From JASGDN01 sp049840815 (GTDB taxonomy: Bacteria; Chloroflexota; Chloroflexia; Thermomicrobiales; UBA6265): a DNA stretch of 64,000 nt. Below are positions 1 through 9,275 of this stretch, piece by piece. Below the pieces are notes generated by a model. That model did not search any database and was not told the origin of the DNA. It was given only the letters and a program-made list of their open reading frames with translations. Made by a program: the position numbers and the translations under genes. The stretch covers positions 186,001 through 250,000 of the forward strand of contig JASGJI010000007.1 in NCBI GenBank assembly GCA_049840815.1. The letters are read 5' to 3'. How positions within the stretch are numbered: the stretch's first letter is position 1; each line of letters opens with the position of its first letter.

Positions 1-1912
1 TACATCAGCGAATGCCGCGGATCCGTCGACGAACCCCTTGCAGCTGAAATAATTCGCTTCGATGCAGACCTCAGCTGACGAAATGCCAGGATCATCAAAG
101 ACGAAGGTGACGCGTTGCGGCGATTGATAGGTGATGGTTACGGTCGTCGTCTGTCCGGAGGTTACCGCCACCGTGCCTGTGGTTTGGAAGCCAGGGGCGG
201 TGACCGTGTACGTGTAGGTCGCCGCCTCCAGCGGGGAGATGGTGACCTGGCCGTTCACGAGCGAGGTCCACCCCACCTCGGGAACGTAAACACCAGCCTC
301 ATCGCCGGTGTATCCGTCGAGGATGAAGGCTATGCCTCCTGGTTCGACGTAATCCACCGTCACGGTCGTTATCTGTCCGGAGACGACGGTGACGGTGCCC
401 GAAGACCAGAACCCGGGGGTGGACACGGTATAGTCATACGTGCCTGCCGGTATCTTGAACGTACCCTGTCCGTCGACAAGCGGTCCCCCGGACGCACCGC
501 CGTTGAGAACTGCGTAAGCCCCATCACCATCGTACCCATTGAGGATGAAGGTTACCTGGCCCGGCTCAACGTAGGTGATGGGGACCGTCGTGGTCTCACC
601 TGAGGTCACTGACGCGTATCCAGTAGCCTGGAACCCGGTGGTCGCGGATGATGCCACCCAGTACCAACGGGCCGCCGGAATGTTCGTGAAGGTGACCTGA
701 TCACTGGAAACCGTGTCGCAGAAGGAGTCAGGGCCGTAGATACAGACCTTGAGATCGCTTGGGCTCCCCGGAATGCTGAAGATCAAGGTGCCCGCAGGTT
801 GGGCCGTGAGCTCCACGTCTACCGACACGGTCTGTCCTGACAAGACGCTCACCTCGCCCCGCGTCGAATAAATACCGGAACCAATCGGCGTTGCGTGAAC
901 GGTATAGTAGGTCGCCCCGACCGGGATATTGTCGACGGTGGCTTCCCCGTCGACGACCTCGGCACAGCCATAGTCGCCGACACACACCGACGCGTCGGTG
1001 AATCCTGTTCCCGTGACATGGAAGTGCACCGTTCCGGGGGCGACGTAGTCGATGGCAATAGCCGTGGTTTCACCCGCCGATACCAGGACAGTTCCTGAGG
1101 TGAAGAACCCCGCATTCTGCACCGTGTAGTACCACGCCCCGATCGCTACGTTTTGGAACGATGCGGTGTCATTCACGAAGTCGGTCACCTGGCTAACAGG
1201 ATTCTCCATCATCGAGATGCTGGCATGAGGGGGGGCAGGCTGGTTCCGTTGAGTGTGAAGACGATACTGCCTGTCGGATCGTTCGCGGGGTTGGTGTCGA
1301 ACGACAGTGATTTGGTAACGGTCTGTCCTGCGAAGAGGGACAATGTCCCACTGAGTACCCGCGTACCACCAGCCAGCAGTGTTGCCGTTGCGCGATAGTA
1401 CAGATTGCCCCAGAGCTCACATGGCTGAATGTGGTCGTGCCATCAACGAGCGTTGCACAGACTTCCTCCAAACAGGCCTCGACTGACGAATACAAGGTCG
1501 TAGGGCTCGGGTCCTCAAGGGTGAAGACGACCGTTCCTTGTTCGGCTGTGCCCTCAGCTGCTCCGCCAATCGATGCATCGGTGGGTTCGACGGTTGGCAC
1601 GACGGTTGGTGGCCCAGTGGTGTCCACCGTGAATGCCTCGGTCGCGACCGGGACGTCGGTGGTGACGGGTTCTTCCACGGTCGGAACGATCGGATCGGTC
1701 GGGACGGCGGCTGGCTCCGTGGCCTCAACCGTCACGGTCACCGGCGCGTCGACGGTCTCCGCGGCCGGGGTGCCGTCATCCTGGGCAAACGCGAACCCCA
1801 CCGGAACCATCGTCCCGGCGAGGGTCAGGCAGAGCGTGGCAATCAGGCCCAGCGTCCACCAGCGTGGATGGGAGTGTCGCCCGGACCGATGGGACTGCGA
1901 TGTACGAGACAT
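1..1912 (-). CDS. Secreted beta-repeat (PEGA-like) surface protein, partial, two frameshifts
   Basis: The start at 1912 is preceded by a strong GGAGGAG site. The N-terminus has a basic stretch and a hydrophobic segment ending in AFA-QDD, a type I signal peptide, followed by a Thr/Val/Pro/Glu-rich linker. After that come repeated modules of about 80-100 residues. Each carries a motif like SGQTTTVTITY followed by a VTFxxxD strand, and several have a conserved Cys pair (VEACLEEVC, ASVCVGDYGC, KVCIYGPDSFC, EVCIEANYFSC) that could form a disulphide. This resembles PEGA or carboxypeptidase-regulatory-like beta-sandwich repeats. The reading frame changes twice, at a C4 run (1408-1411) and a G7 run (1229-1235); restoring one base at each joins the repeats, so sequencing error is likely. 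The protein continues past the left edge. The ligand is unknown. Confidence 0.7.
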
Positions 1913-1956
1913 GGGACCTTCTCCTCCAGATTACCCCACACATTCAGGAACGGAAT

Positions 1957-2133
1957 CTCGCGGGTGAGGACCGTTCTCACCGGTTGTGGCGAACGCCTGG
2001 TCCGGCAACTCATCGCCTGTCCCGGGGACGACCCCGGCGCGCCGCCGGGGAGGGACACGCCTCCTGGGACAGGGTGGACTTGCCGGACCAGGCATTCGCC
2101 GCGCATCCACGCCGCCGGTGCGGACCGAACGAA
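1957..2133. repeat. ~180-bp imperfect palindrome with two perfect stem blocks
   Basis: Perfect inverted arms 1995-2008 and 2080-2093 (GCCTGGTCCGGCAA) share a centre with a second pair, 2016-2023 and 2066-2073 (CCTGTCCC). Weaker complementarity continues outward to about 1957 and 2133. It fills the gap between the surface-protein gene and the DUF1059 gene. It could be a structured RNA, a terminator or a MITE-like insertion; the sequence does not decide. Confidence 0.55.
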
Positions 2134-2163
2134 GGTCCCGCCCCCAACGCCGTGGACATGGGC

Positions 2164-2352
2164 CTAGCCGGCTGCCGGGTGCGACCCTGCCGGTTCGACC
2201 TCGATCAAGGTCCGCACCTGGTCATCCGAGAACTCGAGCTGGTGGTGCTCCTTCGCATGGGCCTTCACGGCCCGGATCAGGGCGGCTTCGTCCGTGTCCC
2301 GCATCTCGGCGCCGCACGAACAGCGAACGACGAGCGTGGTTTGGCCGGTCAT
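2164..2352 (-). CDS. Small DUF1059-like protein
   Basis: A 62-residue protein with an RCSCGAEM segment near the N-terminus, then an acidic helix (DTDEAALIRAVKAHAKEHH). This matches the short DUF1059 family, whose members have a Cys-containing strand followed by a helix resembling xAxxHAxxxHG. A GGAGGAG ribosome-binding site lies just upstream of the ATG at 2352. The family has no established function. It sits between two exported-protein genes on the same strand, 50 bp from the tandem SnoaL gene. Confidence 0.65.
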   Translation of the reverse strand: MTGQTTLVVRCSCGAEMRDTDEAALIRAVKAHAKEHHQLEFSDDQVRTLIEVEPAGSHPAAG

Positions 2353-2402
2353 GGAACTCCTCCTGGTGGTGCTGCTCTCCCTCTACCGATGTCGAACGGC
2401 CG

Positions 2403-3494
2403 CTAGCCGGCGGGGGAAGCCTCGGGCGAGGCTCCCCCGCCCAGGGGTCGAATGACCCCAAGCTGCATCAGGACCCCAGAGCGCGTCGAAGACCAGTGGT
2501 TCGCGGAGATCAGCGTGCCATCGAAGTGCAGGAACGCCATCGCCTCGGTGGTGACGGTCTTGCCCGTTGGCGGGACGCCCAGGAACTCCCCCGTCTGCGT
2601 GCCCGTACCGACCCAGTGGACCGCGACCGCATTGCCGTTGGCCGCGATGGTGTCGATGGCGATGCGGAAGTCCGGCATGCCTGTCTTGAACCCGGCGACG
2701 AAGGTGGCGTAGGCATCCGGCCCAGGGGGCAGCGTGGGGACCGCGGGATCGACGTACGTGAAGGATGGCGTCACGAAGTCGCTGACCCGGCCCGGTTCGT
2801 GCTGGTTCCAGACCTCGTTGTAGAAGGCGTTCGTGGCCGCCACCGCCTGGTCCGGCGATTGGCTCGGCACCGGGCTGGCGGGAAGCGGCCCGTCGAGGGG
2901 GATGGCCGGTTCCGGCACGGTCGCGGGCATCGCCGTCGGCGTGGCATCACCAGATGCCGTCACCGGGATCACGCCCATCTGCTGGAGCAGTCCCAACCCG
3001 TCGTAGATCACCACGGTGGAGGAGATCAGGTCGCCGGTGAAGGTGTGGATGGCCATCGCCGGGAGGGCAATCGCGCGGTTGGTGGGCGGGATCCCCAGCA
3101 CCGGTCCCTGCTGCGTGCCCGTTGCGGTCCAGCGCACGCCGACGGCATCGGAGCCGATGACGATGTCGTGGATCGGGAAGTCGATATCGGGAAAGGCGGC
3201 CAGATAGAAGGTCAGCAGGTCGACGTAGCCCTGCGGTCCGGGTCCGATCCCCGGGGTATAGGGATCGTGATAGTGGTGATCGGCGGTGAACAGCCCCCGG
3301 ACAGCCTCGGGGTTGTGCGCGTTCCATCCCTGCACGTAGAGGACCTCGAGGGCATGCTGCATCGTCCCGGGGGCGGTCGTCGGCGAGGCCCTGGCCACGA
3401 CCGACCGCGACGGTCCGGCAAGGGGGAGCGTCGAGGCGAGGAGCAGGCCAGCCGAGGCCTGCATGAGGGAGCGACGGGTCGCGATGAATGGCAT
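2403..3494 (-). CDS. Exported protein with two SnoaL-like domains
   Basis: 363 residues. The N-terminus (RRSLMQASAGLLLASTLPLAG) is a Tat-like or Sec signal. Two copies of a SnoaL-like/NTF2-fold domain follow (about 45-175 and 210-345), joined by a Pro/Thr/Ala linker. Each copy has the same order of motifs: WNAHNPE or WNQHEPG; Y-x-DP; GPxxY; FPDIDF or MPDFRI; a V-x-W-x-GTGTQxGxxLGxPPT strand. Family members are polyketide cyclases or ester-cyclase-like proteins of uncertain substrate. Start supported by GGAGG six bases upstream of the ATG. The duplicated, exported form suggests an intramolecular dimer acting outside the cytoplasm (inference). Confidence 0.75.
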   Translation of the reverse strand: MPFIATRRSLMQASAGLLLASTLPLAGPSRSVVARASPTTAPGTMQHALEVLYVQGWNAHNPEAVRGLFTADHHYHDPYTPGIGPGPQGYVDLLTFYLAAFPDIDFPIHDIVIGSDAVGVRWTATGTQQGPVLGIPPTNRAIALPAMAIHTFTGDLISSTVVIYDGLGLLQQMGVIPVTASGDATPTAMPATVPEPAIPLDGPLPASPVPSQSPDQAVAATNAFYNEVWNQHEPGRVSDFVTPSFTYVDPAVPTLPPGPDAYATFVAGFKTGMPDFRIAIDTIAANGNAVAVHWVGTGTQTGEFLGVPPTGKTVTTEAMAFLHFDGTLISANHWSSTRSGVLMQLGVIRPLGGGASPEASPAG

Positions 3495-3625
3495 ATCCCA
3501 CCTCCGGTAACGGGCCGGATGATCGTCTTCGGAAGCCAGCAGTCCATTTCTGGTCGTGAACCCGACCGGTGAACGCTGCGGAATCCGGGAAGTGACGCAA
3601 CCGGTCGGCCCTGGCGATCCTGAAC

Positions 3626-3687
3626 GAGTGAACCCTCACTCATGCTAGGACGATTGGGGGGTACCGCCTATGGTGAGGATTCACCAT
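3626..3687. promoter_or_regulatory. Two inverted palindromes sharing GTGAAYCCTCAC; candidate operators
   Basis: GAGTGAACCCTCACTC at 3626-3641 and ATGGTGAGGATTCACCAT at 3670-3687 carry the same 12-base core in opposite orientation, about 30 bp apart. They lie upstream of the SnoaL gene and downstream of the LuxR-type regulator. The second is followed by a T tract, so on the plus strand it could also act as a terminator. Confidence 0.35.
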
Positions 3688-3724
3688 TTTTGGAGTGATA
3701 TGCGATGGAAACTGGTGGTTGTGG

Positions 3725-6112
3725 TCAGGGGCGATGACGGCCGGCGATGGCGGCTGCGGCGGATCGGCTGTGGACACCGAGCTTCGTCATGATCGCCTTG
3801 ACGTGCTTGGAGGCGGTGGGCCGGGAGATGAAGAGCCGCTCGGCGATCTGGCGATCGGTCAGCCCATCCGCAACGAGGACAAGTACCTCGCGTTCGCGCC
3901 GGGTAAGGGTATCGGGAAGCGTGGGACGAGACCCCAATGACGGAGGCGAGAGGTTCGGGTCGGGTGCGTCCGAGAGGGCAAGTGCGGCGTGGTCGGCAAG
4001 CGTTCGGGTAGCGGCCCATTGCTGGATGGCATCGGCCTCGGCATCGCCGAGTATGGGGCGAAGCTCGGCGATCGCGTCGCGCATGGGCCGGAGATTCGGT
4101 GCTGCGGGAATGGTCCAGATCGCGCGGATTGCCTCGGCCGAAGCAAGGAGGAGCATTGCCCGGCGGGGACTGTGCGTCGCCACTTCGGAAAGTCCGAGGC
4201 CTTCCAGAGCCTCCGCCATGGATTGCACATCGCCGGTTACGTGCGCGATTTCCACCGCTTCCTGGAAACTGGACCGGGCTGCGACGGGATCTCCGATGCG
4301 CAACGCGATGATTCCAAGGCGGATGCTGGAGTGCGTGACACTGCGCCGAAACCCCATTTCGTGGGCAAGGTGGAGCGACTCCATTGCCAGTACTTGCGCC
4401 TGGAAGAGGTTGCCGCGCTGAATCTCGAGATCCGCCATCAACTCGACGGCTGCGGTGATGGCAATGCCACTTCCCGTTTCCCGGGCGATAGCGAGCGACC
4501 CCTCAGCGGCGGCAAACGCGGCCTCGAATTCTCCCCATGCCTTGTGCCCCTCTGCCTGATTGTAAAGGGCCATCGCAAGTCCCCATCGGTCCGGGGTCGT
4601 CCGGTACAAGTCGACTGCCGTACGGAGGGTGGCAGTGGCCAGATCGTGATCCCGAATGACGGTGAATCCATAGGTGGTGTAGGCAAATGCAAGCGACTCT
4701 CGGTCGTCGAGATCGTTCAGGAGTTCAACGCTGAGGGCGCCTACCTCGGCGCCTTCCTCACCATGACCGAGCAATGCACAGAATCCCGTATGGCGAATCA
4801 GCAGGCGTCCCCAGACGGATTCCATTCCCGGCTTCCGGGGAAGAGCCATGATCTGACGATACCGATCGTAGGCTTCCTGCCACCGCCCGCTCGCGAACCA
4901 GAACCACTGCAAGGCATTGCCCAACCGGGCGGCGAGCAGGGTGTCGCCCCGATCGATCGCATAGTCCAGCGCGGCATACAGGTTTTCCGCCTCCGTCCCA
5001 TACCACGCCACCGCGTCCCGCATCGTATTCCGGATGAGGGTGATCTCCATCTTCTCCGCTCGCGCGGTGAAGACTTCGGCATGACGCCGGCGGAGCCGCT
5101 CGGTTCCAGCCGCCTGATCCAACAGGCGCCACGCGGCCTCGTGAATCGTGTCCAGCATTCGCACGCGGACCGACCCATTTTCAGTTGGCACCGCGACCAG
5201 GAGATTGGCCTCCACTAGGATATGAAGGCGGTCGGCGAGCACGTCCCGGTCATCATCCCCATCGACGATGGACGCGATCTCCTCCATCGCCGCACCACCC
5301 GTGAAGACGGCAAGCTGGCGGAAGAGGGTCCGGGTTGCCGGATCGAGCAGGCGATAGCTCCAGGCGACCATGTCCCCGATGCCTCGGGTAAGGTCGTCAG
5401 GGCCAGCGCCCTGGTGTCCGGAAGGTGCGATATCCGAAAGGGGCTGGACCGCCGCCCGCGCGGCAGCCAGTTCAATCGCGAGCGGCAAGCCGTCAGTCTG
5501 ACGGCAGATTGCTACGATCGCGTCCACGGTCTCTGTGGTGAGCGCCAGGCCTGGCTGGTGCGTGCGTGCCCGCGCCACGAAGAGTTGCACAGCCGCGTAT
5601 CCGGCGATATGTCCCGGCGTCGCGGGGGAGGCCAGATCCGGCAGCGTGAACGGCTCTAGCGTGAAGACTTGCTCGTGAGGACGATGCAACGGGACGCGGC
5701 TGGTCGCCAGGATCCGCAGATGGGGACAAGCGTCGGTCAGGGTGTCGAGGTCTGAGGCGGCGGCCGTCAGGTGTTCCATTGTGTCCAGGACGAGAAGCAC
5801 CTGGCGCTCCCCCAGAATGCCGGCGAGATAGGCGGCGGATTCGTCCAGGAGCTGGAGGCCTAGTGCCTGAATTACGGCCGGCATCACCCGGTGCGGATCG
5901 CGGATATCGGCAAGCCGCACCATCGTCGCCCCATCGGCGAACGCCGCCACAACATGGTCAGCGCAGGCCTCGGCCAGACGGGTTTTTCCGACGCCGCCCG
6001 GCCCGACGATCGTGACAAGACGGGCCTCTGCGCGAGTGAGGAGTTGCGTGAGGGTTGCCAGTTCGAAGGCGCGCCCGAAGAGGTGATCGCGGTCGCCGCC
6101 ACGCGCGTCCAT
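3725..6112 (-). CDS. LuxR-family regulator with NB-ARC-type ATPase and TPR-like region
   Basis: 795 residues. An N-terminal P-loop ATPase has Walker A GPGGVGKT (37-44) and a Walker B-like VLLVLDTMEHL, followed by the NB-ARC-like DGLPLAIELAAARA motif. A long alpha-helical TPR-like region runs from about 400 to 690. The last ~60 residues are a LuxR DNA-binding domain (LTRREREVLVLVADGLTDRQIAERL, given here in parts: LTRREREVLVL then DRQIAERLFIS). This architecture is a signal-transducing ATPase regulator, expected to bind DNA as an oligomer. It starts 7 bp after the stop of the upstream paralogue, so the two probably form an operon. The inducer is unknown. Confidence 0.85.
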   Translation of the reverse strand: MDARGGDRDHLFGRAFELATLTQLLTRAEARLVTIVGPGGVGKTRLAEACADHVVAAFADGATMVRLADIRDPHRVMPAVIQALGLQLLDESAAYLAGILGERQVLLVLDTMEHLTAAASDLDTLTDACPHLRILATSRVPLHRPHEQVFTLEPFTLPDLASPATPGHIAGYAAVQLFVARARTHQPGLALTTETVDAIVAICRQTDGLPLAIELAAARAAVQPLSDIAPSGHQGAGPDDLTRGIGDMVAWSYRLLDPATRTLFRQLAVFTGGAAMEEIASIVDGDDDRDVLADRLHILVEANLLVAVPTENGSVRVRMLDTIHEAAWRLLDQAAGTERLRRRHAEVFTARAEKMEITLIRNTMRDAVAWYGTEAENLYAALDYAIDRGDTLLAARLGNALQWFWFASGRWQEAYDRYRQIMALPRKPGMESVWGRLLIRHTGFCALLGHGEEGAEVGALSVELLNDLDDRESLAFAYTTYGFTVIRDHDLATATLRTAVDLYRTTPDRWGLAMALYNQAEGHKAWGEFEAAFAAAEGSLAIARETGSGIAITAAVELMADLEIQRGNLFQAQVLAMESLHLAHEMGFRRSVTHSSIRLGIIALRIGDPVAARSSFQEAVEIAHVTGDVQSMAEALEGLGLSEVATHSPRRAMLLLASAEAIRAIWTIPAAPNLRPMRDAIAELRPILGDAEADAIQQWAATRTLADHAALALSDAPDPNLSPPSLGSRPTLPDTLTRREREVLVLVADGLTDRQIAERLFISRPTASKHVKAIMTKLGVHSRSAAAAIAGRHRP

Positions 6113-6119
6113 GGTCGCC

Positions 6120-8583
6120 CTAGCTCTCGTTCAGGCCTGCGACGGCTGCGGCAGCCGCGCGGGTGGGGACATCGAGTTTCGCCAGGATCGCCACGACATG
6201 CTTGGAGACTGTCGGTCGGGAGATGAAAAGCCGCGCGGCGATCTCACGGTCCGAGAACCCTTGAGCGACCAGGCCCAGTACCTCGCGTTCGCGGCGGCTG
6301 AGGCGGTCCAGCGACGATGGGGCGCGCTCTTGCATACTCGGTGCCGGACCTGGGAAGTCGGCAAGCGCGAACGCGATCGCGTCATCGCGTGAATGCATAC
6401 CACCCTCAGTATGCGCTTCATTGTAGGTGTCCTCGCCAAGGATCTGGCGCAGTTGTGCGTGCAGTTGATGCAACGCGATCGACTCTGCTGGATACGGCGC
6501 CTGACCGTAGGCCGTCCGCAGGGCAGACGCGCTGCCCAGCAGATGGACCGACGCCTGGGGGCGCCCGTGCTGCAGGGCGATGATGGCAAGCCCCTCCATG
6601 CACTCCGCGATGGTGCGGATCTCCCCGAGGTCCGCGGCCAGGACGATGGCGTCCCGGAACAGGAGGGCGCTTCGTTCGGTCTCCCCCTGAAGGGTCAGGG
6701 CGAGTCCCAGCCGATGCATCGCCAACGCCGTGAAACGCTTGTACCCGAGCCGGTTCGCCAGGTCGAGGGCTTGTTGCGCGGTATCCTCTGCCTCTGCCAA
6801 CTGGCCACGGAGGAGCGCGGTTGAGGCCAGACTCTTCAATGAGTAGCAGATTCCCCCAGATATTGCCGATCTCCTGGCAAATCCCGAGACTCTCCCGGTA
6901 GACGCGCTCGGCATCGTCGAGCCGCCCGTTGTAGAGATAGCCATCTCCCAGGGAGTTCAGGCCGAGCGCCAGTCCCCACCGGTCTGCCGTCGTGCGTAAC
7001 AAACGAACGGCTTCTTCCCCGGCGGTGACGGCGAGCGTGTCATCGCCGGCATTGATGGCGGTCAGGCCGGTCATGCACTGGGCGAATCCCTCCGAGCGGG
7101 CATCCCCGAGATTATGGAAGATGCGGGTGGCTTCCGTCAGCGAAGGCAATCCTTCGGCGGTGGCGACGCCAATCACATCGATGGTGCCAATGCCGAGCAA
7201 GATCCTCGCGTGGGTCCAGGTCTCCCCGAGGACCTCCGTGATGGCACGAACCTGCTGAAGTGCGCGCACCGCCTCGTTCCAGAATCCGCCGAGATACCAG
7301 AACCAAATCGATCCTCCGGCAATCCGGCCAGCAAGGTCCGCCTCGTTTGCCGCGATCGCCCAGGCCAGCGCCGAGCGGTGATTGCCCAGCTCATCCAGAA
7401 ACCAGGCGAATGCGTTCGGAGCGACCGGTGAACCGGTCAGGATGTCTTCTTGCCGCACCAACTCCCGGGCGATGAATTCGGCATGACGACGTCTCGTATC
7501 TGAGGCGGCCCTCTGCGCGTCTAGCTCATCGAGCGCGACTGCCCGGATCGGCTCCAGCATCCGCCAGCGCCGAGCCGCACCAACCGACGGCATGGGGACG
7601 ATCAGGTGCGCTTCTGCCAGCCGCTCGATTCCGGCCTCGATTGCGCTCGATGACACTTCTGCCGCAACGAACGACGCGAACCCCAGCGTGAACCCGCCGA
7701 CAAAGATGCCGAGCGTCCGGAAGAGGGAGCGATCGCCTGCTGGCAGCAATGCCAGGCTCCATGCCGTGGCCTGGGAGAGGGAGCGCAGTCGGTCCGGGCG
7801 CTCTCCGTCGGGAAGCGAAAGGTGCGGCAGTTGGGCCATCATTTCGGCTGGATGCACCAGATGGCTTTGGGCGGCTGCCAGTTCGATGGCCAGCGGCAGG
7901 CCGTCAAGGCTCCGGCAAATGGCCAGAATCTCGCGCGCATTCTCGCTCGTCAGAAGAAAGTTGGGGTTCTGGAGCCGGGCGCGCAGGACGTAAAGCTGCA
8001 CGGCGGGGAGGGTCGCGATATGGGGATAGCCGAGCGCGGAGGAAGCGGTCTCGTCAGGGAGGGAGAACGGACGCACTTCGACCACTCGTTCATCGCGGCA
8101 GGCAAGACGTGTCCGGCTCGTGGCGAGGACCATCAGATCGGGACAGGCGGTCACGATGGCGGCAATATCGGCGACGGCGGGAAGCAGATGCTCGAGGTTG
8201 TCGAGGAGCAGGAGTAGTTGGCGAGGTTGGAGCCAGGCGATCAGGCGGTCACGGATGGCGTCTGAACCAACGTCCTCCAGCCCAAGGGCCGATGCGATGG
8301 TCGGCAGCACAAGGTCCGGATCCCGAACCTCGGCGAGGGAGACCCGCACGACTCCATCGAGGTAGTGATAGTTGTGGTGGTCGTGGTCCTCCATCTGCGA
8401 GACCGCGTGCTCAGCAAGCACCGTCTTGCCGACCCCGCCAGGACCGGTCAGCGTGATCCATCGGGTACCCTGCGCCAGCAGCTCGTGGACGAGGGAGGCT
8501 TGCTCGCGGGAACGTCCAATGAGTCCCCTCGATTGTGGCAGCGTTCCGCCCTGATTGTCGGGAATTGACGGAATGATACCCAT
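6120..8583 (-). pseudogene. Second NB-ARC/TPR/LuxR regulator, one frameshift
   Basis: Paralogue of the downstream regulator with the same plan: Walker A GPGGVGKT near residue 50, LLLLLDNLEHLLP, DGLPLAIELAAAQ, a TPR-like middle and a C-terminal LuxR helix-turn-helix (LSRREREVLGLV). The frame is lost at a five-C run at 6853-6857: the upstream frame ends soon after EIGNIWG, while the other frame continues as CYSLKSLASTALLRGQ through to the stop at 6120. The alignable join suggests a one-base error or a very recent mutation. I prefer the start at 8583 (MGIIPSIP); an in-frame ATG at 8685 adds 34 residues that do not look protein-like. Confidence 0.75.
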
Positions 8584-8685
8584 GGCGGTCTTCGATTCAT
8601 GATCGCTTGTCACAGCGGCGCATTGAAGGAGATATCCACCATCACAATAGCGACGCACTGACCGGATTTCAAGCGGAGTGATCAT

Positions 8686-9017
8686 CGATCCGGGAGCATT
8701 CTATTGTCGCACCGCTGGGCGAACTGAACGTTTTCCTGAAATCAAGAGGATGATGCTCAATTGTTGCTGCGATGATAGGCAATGCGGAGGACGCATTGTC
8801 CATCGCGGTCATGGGTCAGCCCACGCGGCTTCCAGTCAGCAGGGCGCTCCGGATCGTGCCGTTCCAGGCTCACCTCGGTTGCCGCCTGCATAGAGAGTTG
8901 CCCGCTCCAAGTCAGGTAGTCGCTGAACGCTTTGGCTGCACGATCGACCAGCGCGCTTTCGATGCCGAGTAGAGATGCGCCCTCGTCTCTGCGTCGTGTC
9001 GCTCCGCCGCAGGAGCC
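8686..9017. other. Gene-poor interval
   Basis: About 330 bp upstream of the frameshifted regulator. I see no convincing coding frame, RNA gene or strong hairpin. It presumably holds the regulator promoter, but no clear -35/-10 pair stands out. Confidence 0.4.
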
Positions 9018-9200
9018 TCAGCATCGCCAACATGAGGCGAAGGCATAGGCCTCACGCATGGCGGCTACGATGGCGGTCCTATGCGCCTTCACCGCGGCGA
9101 TCATCGCCGGATCTGGGGACCTTGCGTACGCTGCCAGAAGCATAGAGGAAACCCGCGTGGAGCTGTCCGCGAGCGCATTCAGGAGTGTGTCGATGCTCAT
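9018..9200 (-). CDS. Small hypothetical protein
   Basis: A 60-residue Ala-rich helical peptide beginning MSIDTLLNALADS and ending in SCWRC. No clear ribosome-binding site precedes the ATG. It lies just beyond the ctaA terminator. It may be real but could be a chance frame; no family is recognised. Confidence 0.3.
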   Translation of the reverse strand: MSIDTLLNALADSSTRVSSMLLAAYARSPDPAMIAAVKAHRTAIVAAMREAYAFASCWRC

Positions 9201-9216
9201 ACGTCGCGGCGAATGT

Positions 9217-9248
9217 GAACCCGGCCCTCCATGTGGAGGGCCGGGTTC
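9217..9248 (-). terminator. Hairpin terminator after ctaA
   Basis: Perfect 14-bp stem (GAACCCGGCCCTCC, loop ATGT) 28 bp past the ctaA stop. No T tract follows. Confidence 0.7.
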
Positions 9249-9275
9249 TGATGTCTGCGTTCGAATGAGCGTCGG

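Noticed and set aside
2240..3572. Plus-strand open frame opposite the SnoaL and DUF1059 genes
   Set aside because: Arg/Gly-rich shadow frame with no ribosome-binding site; the minus-strand genes have signals and domains.
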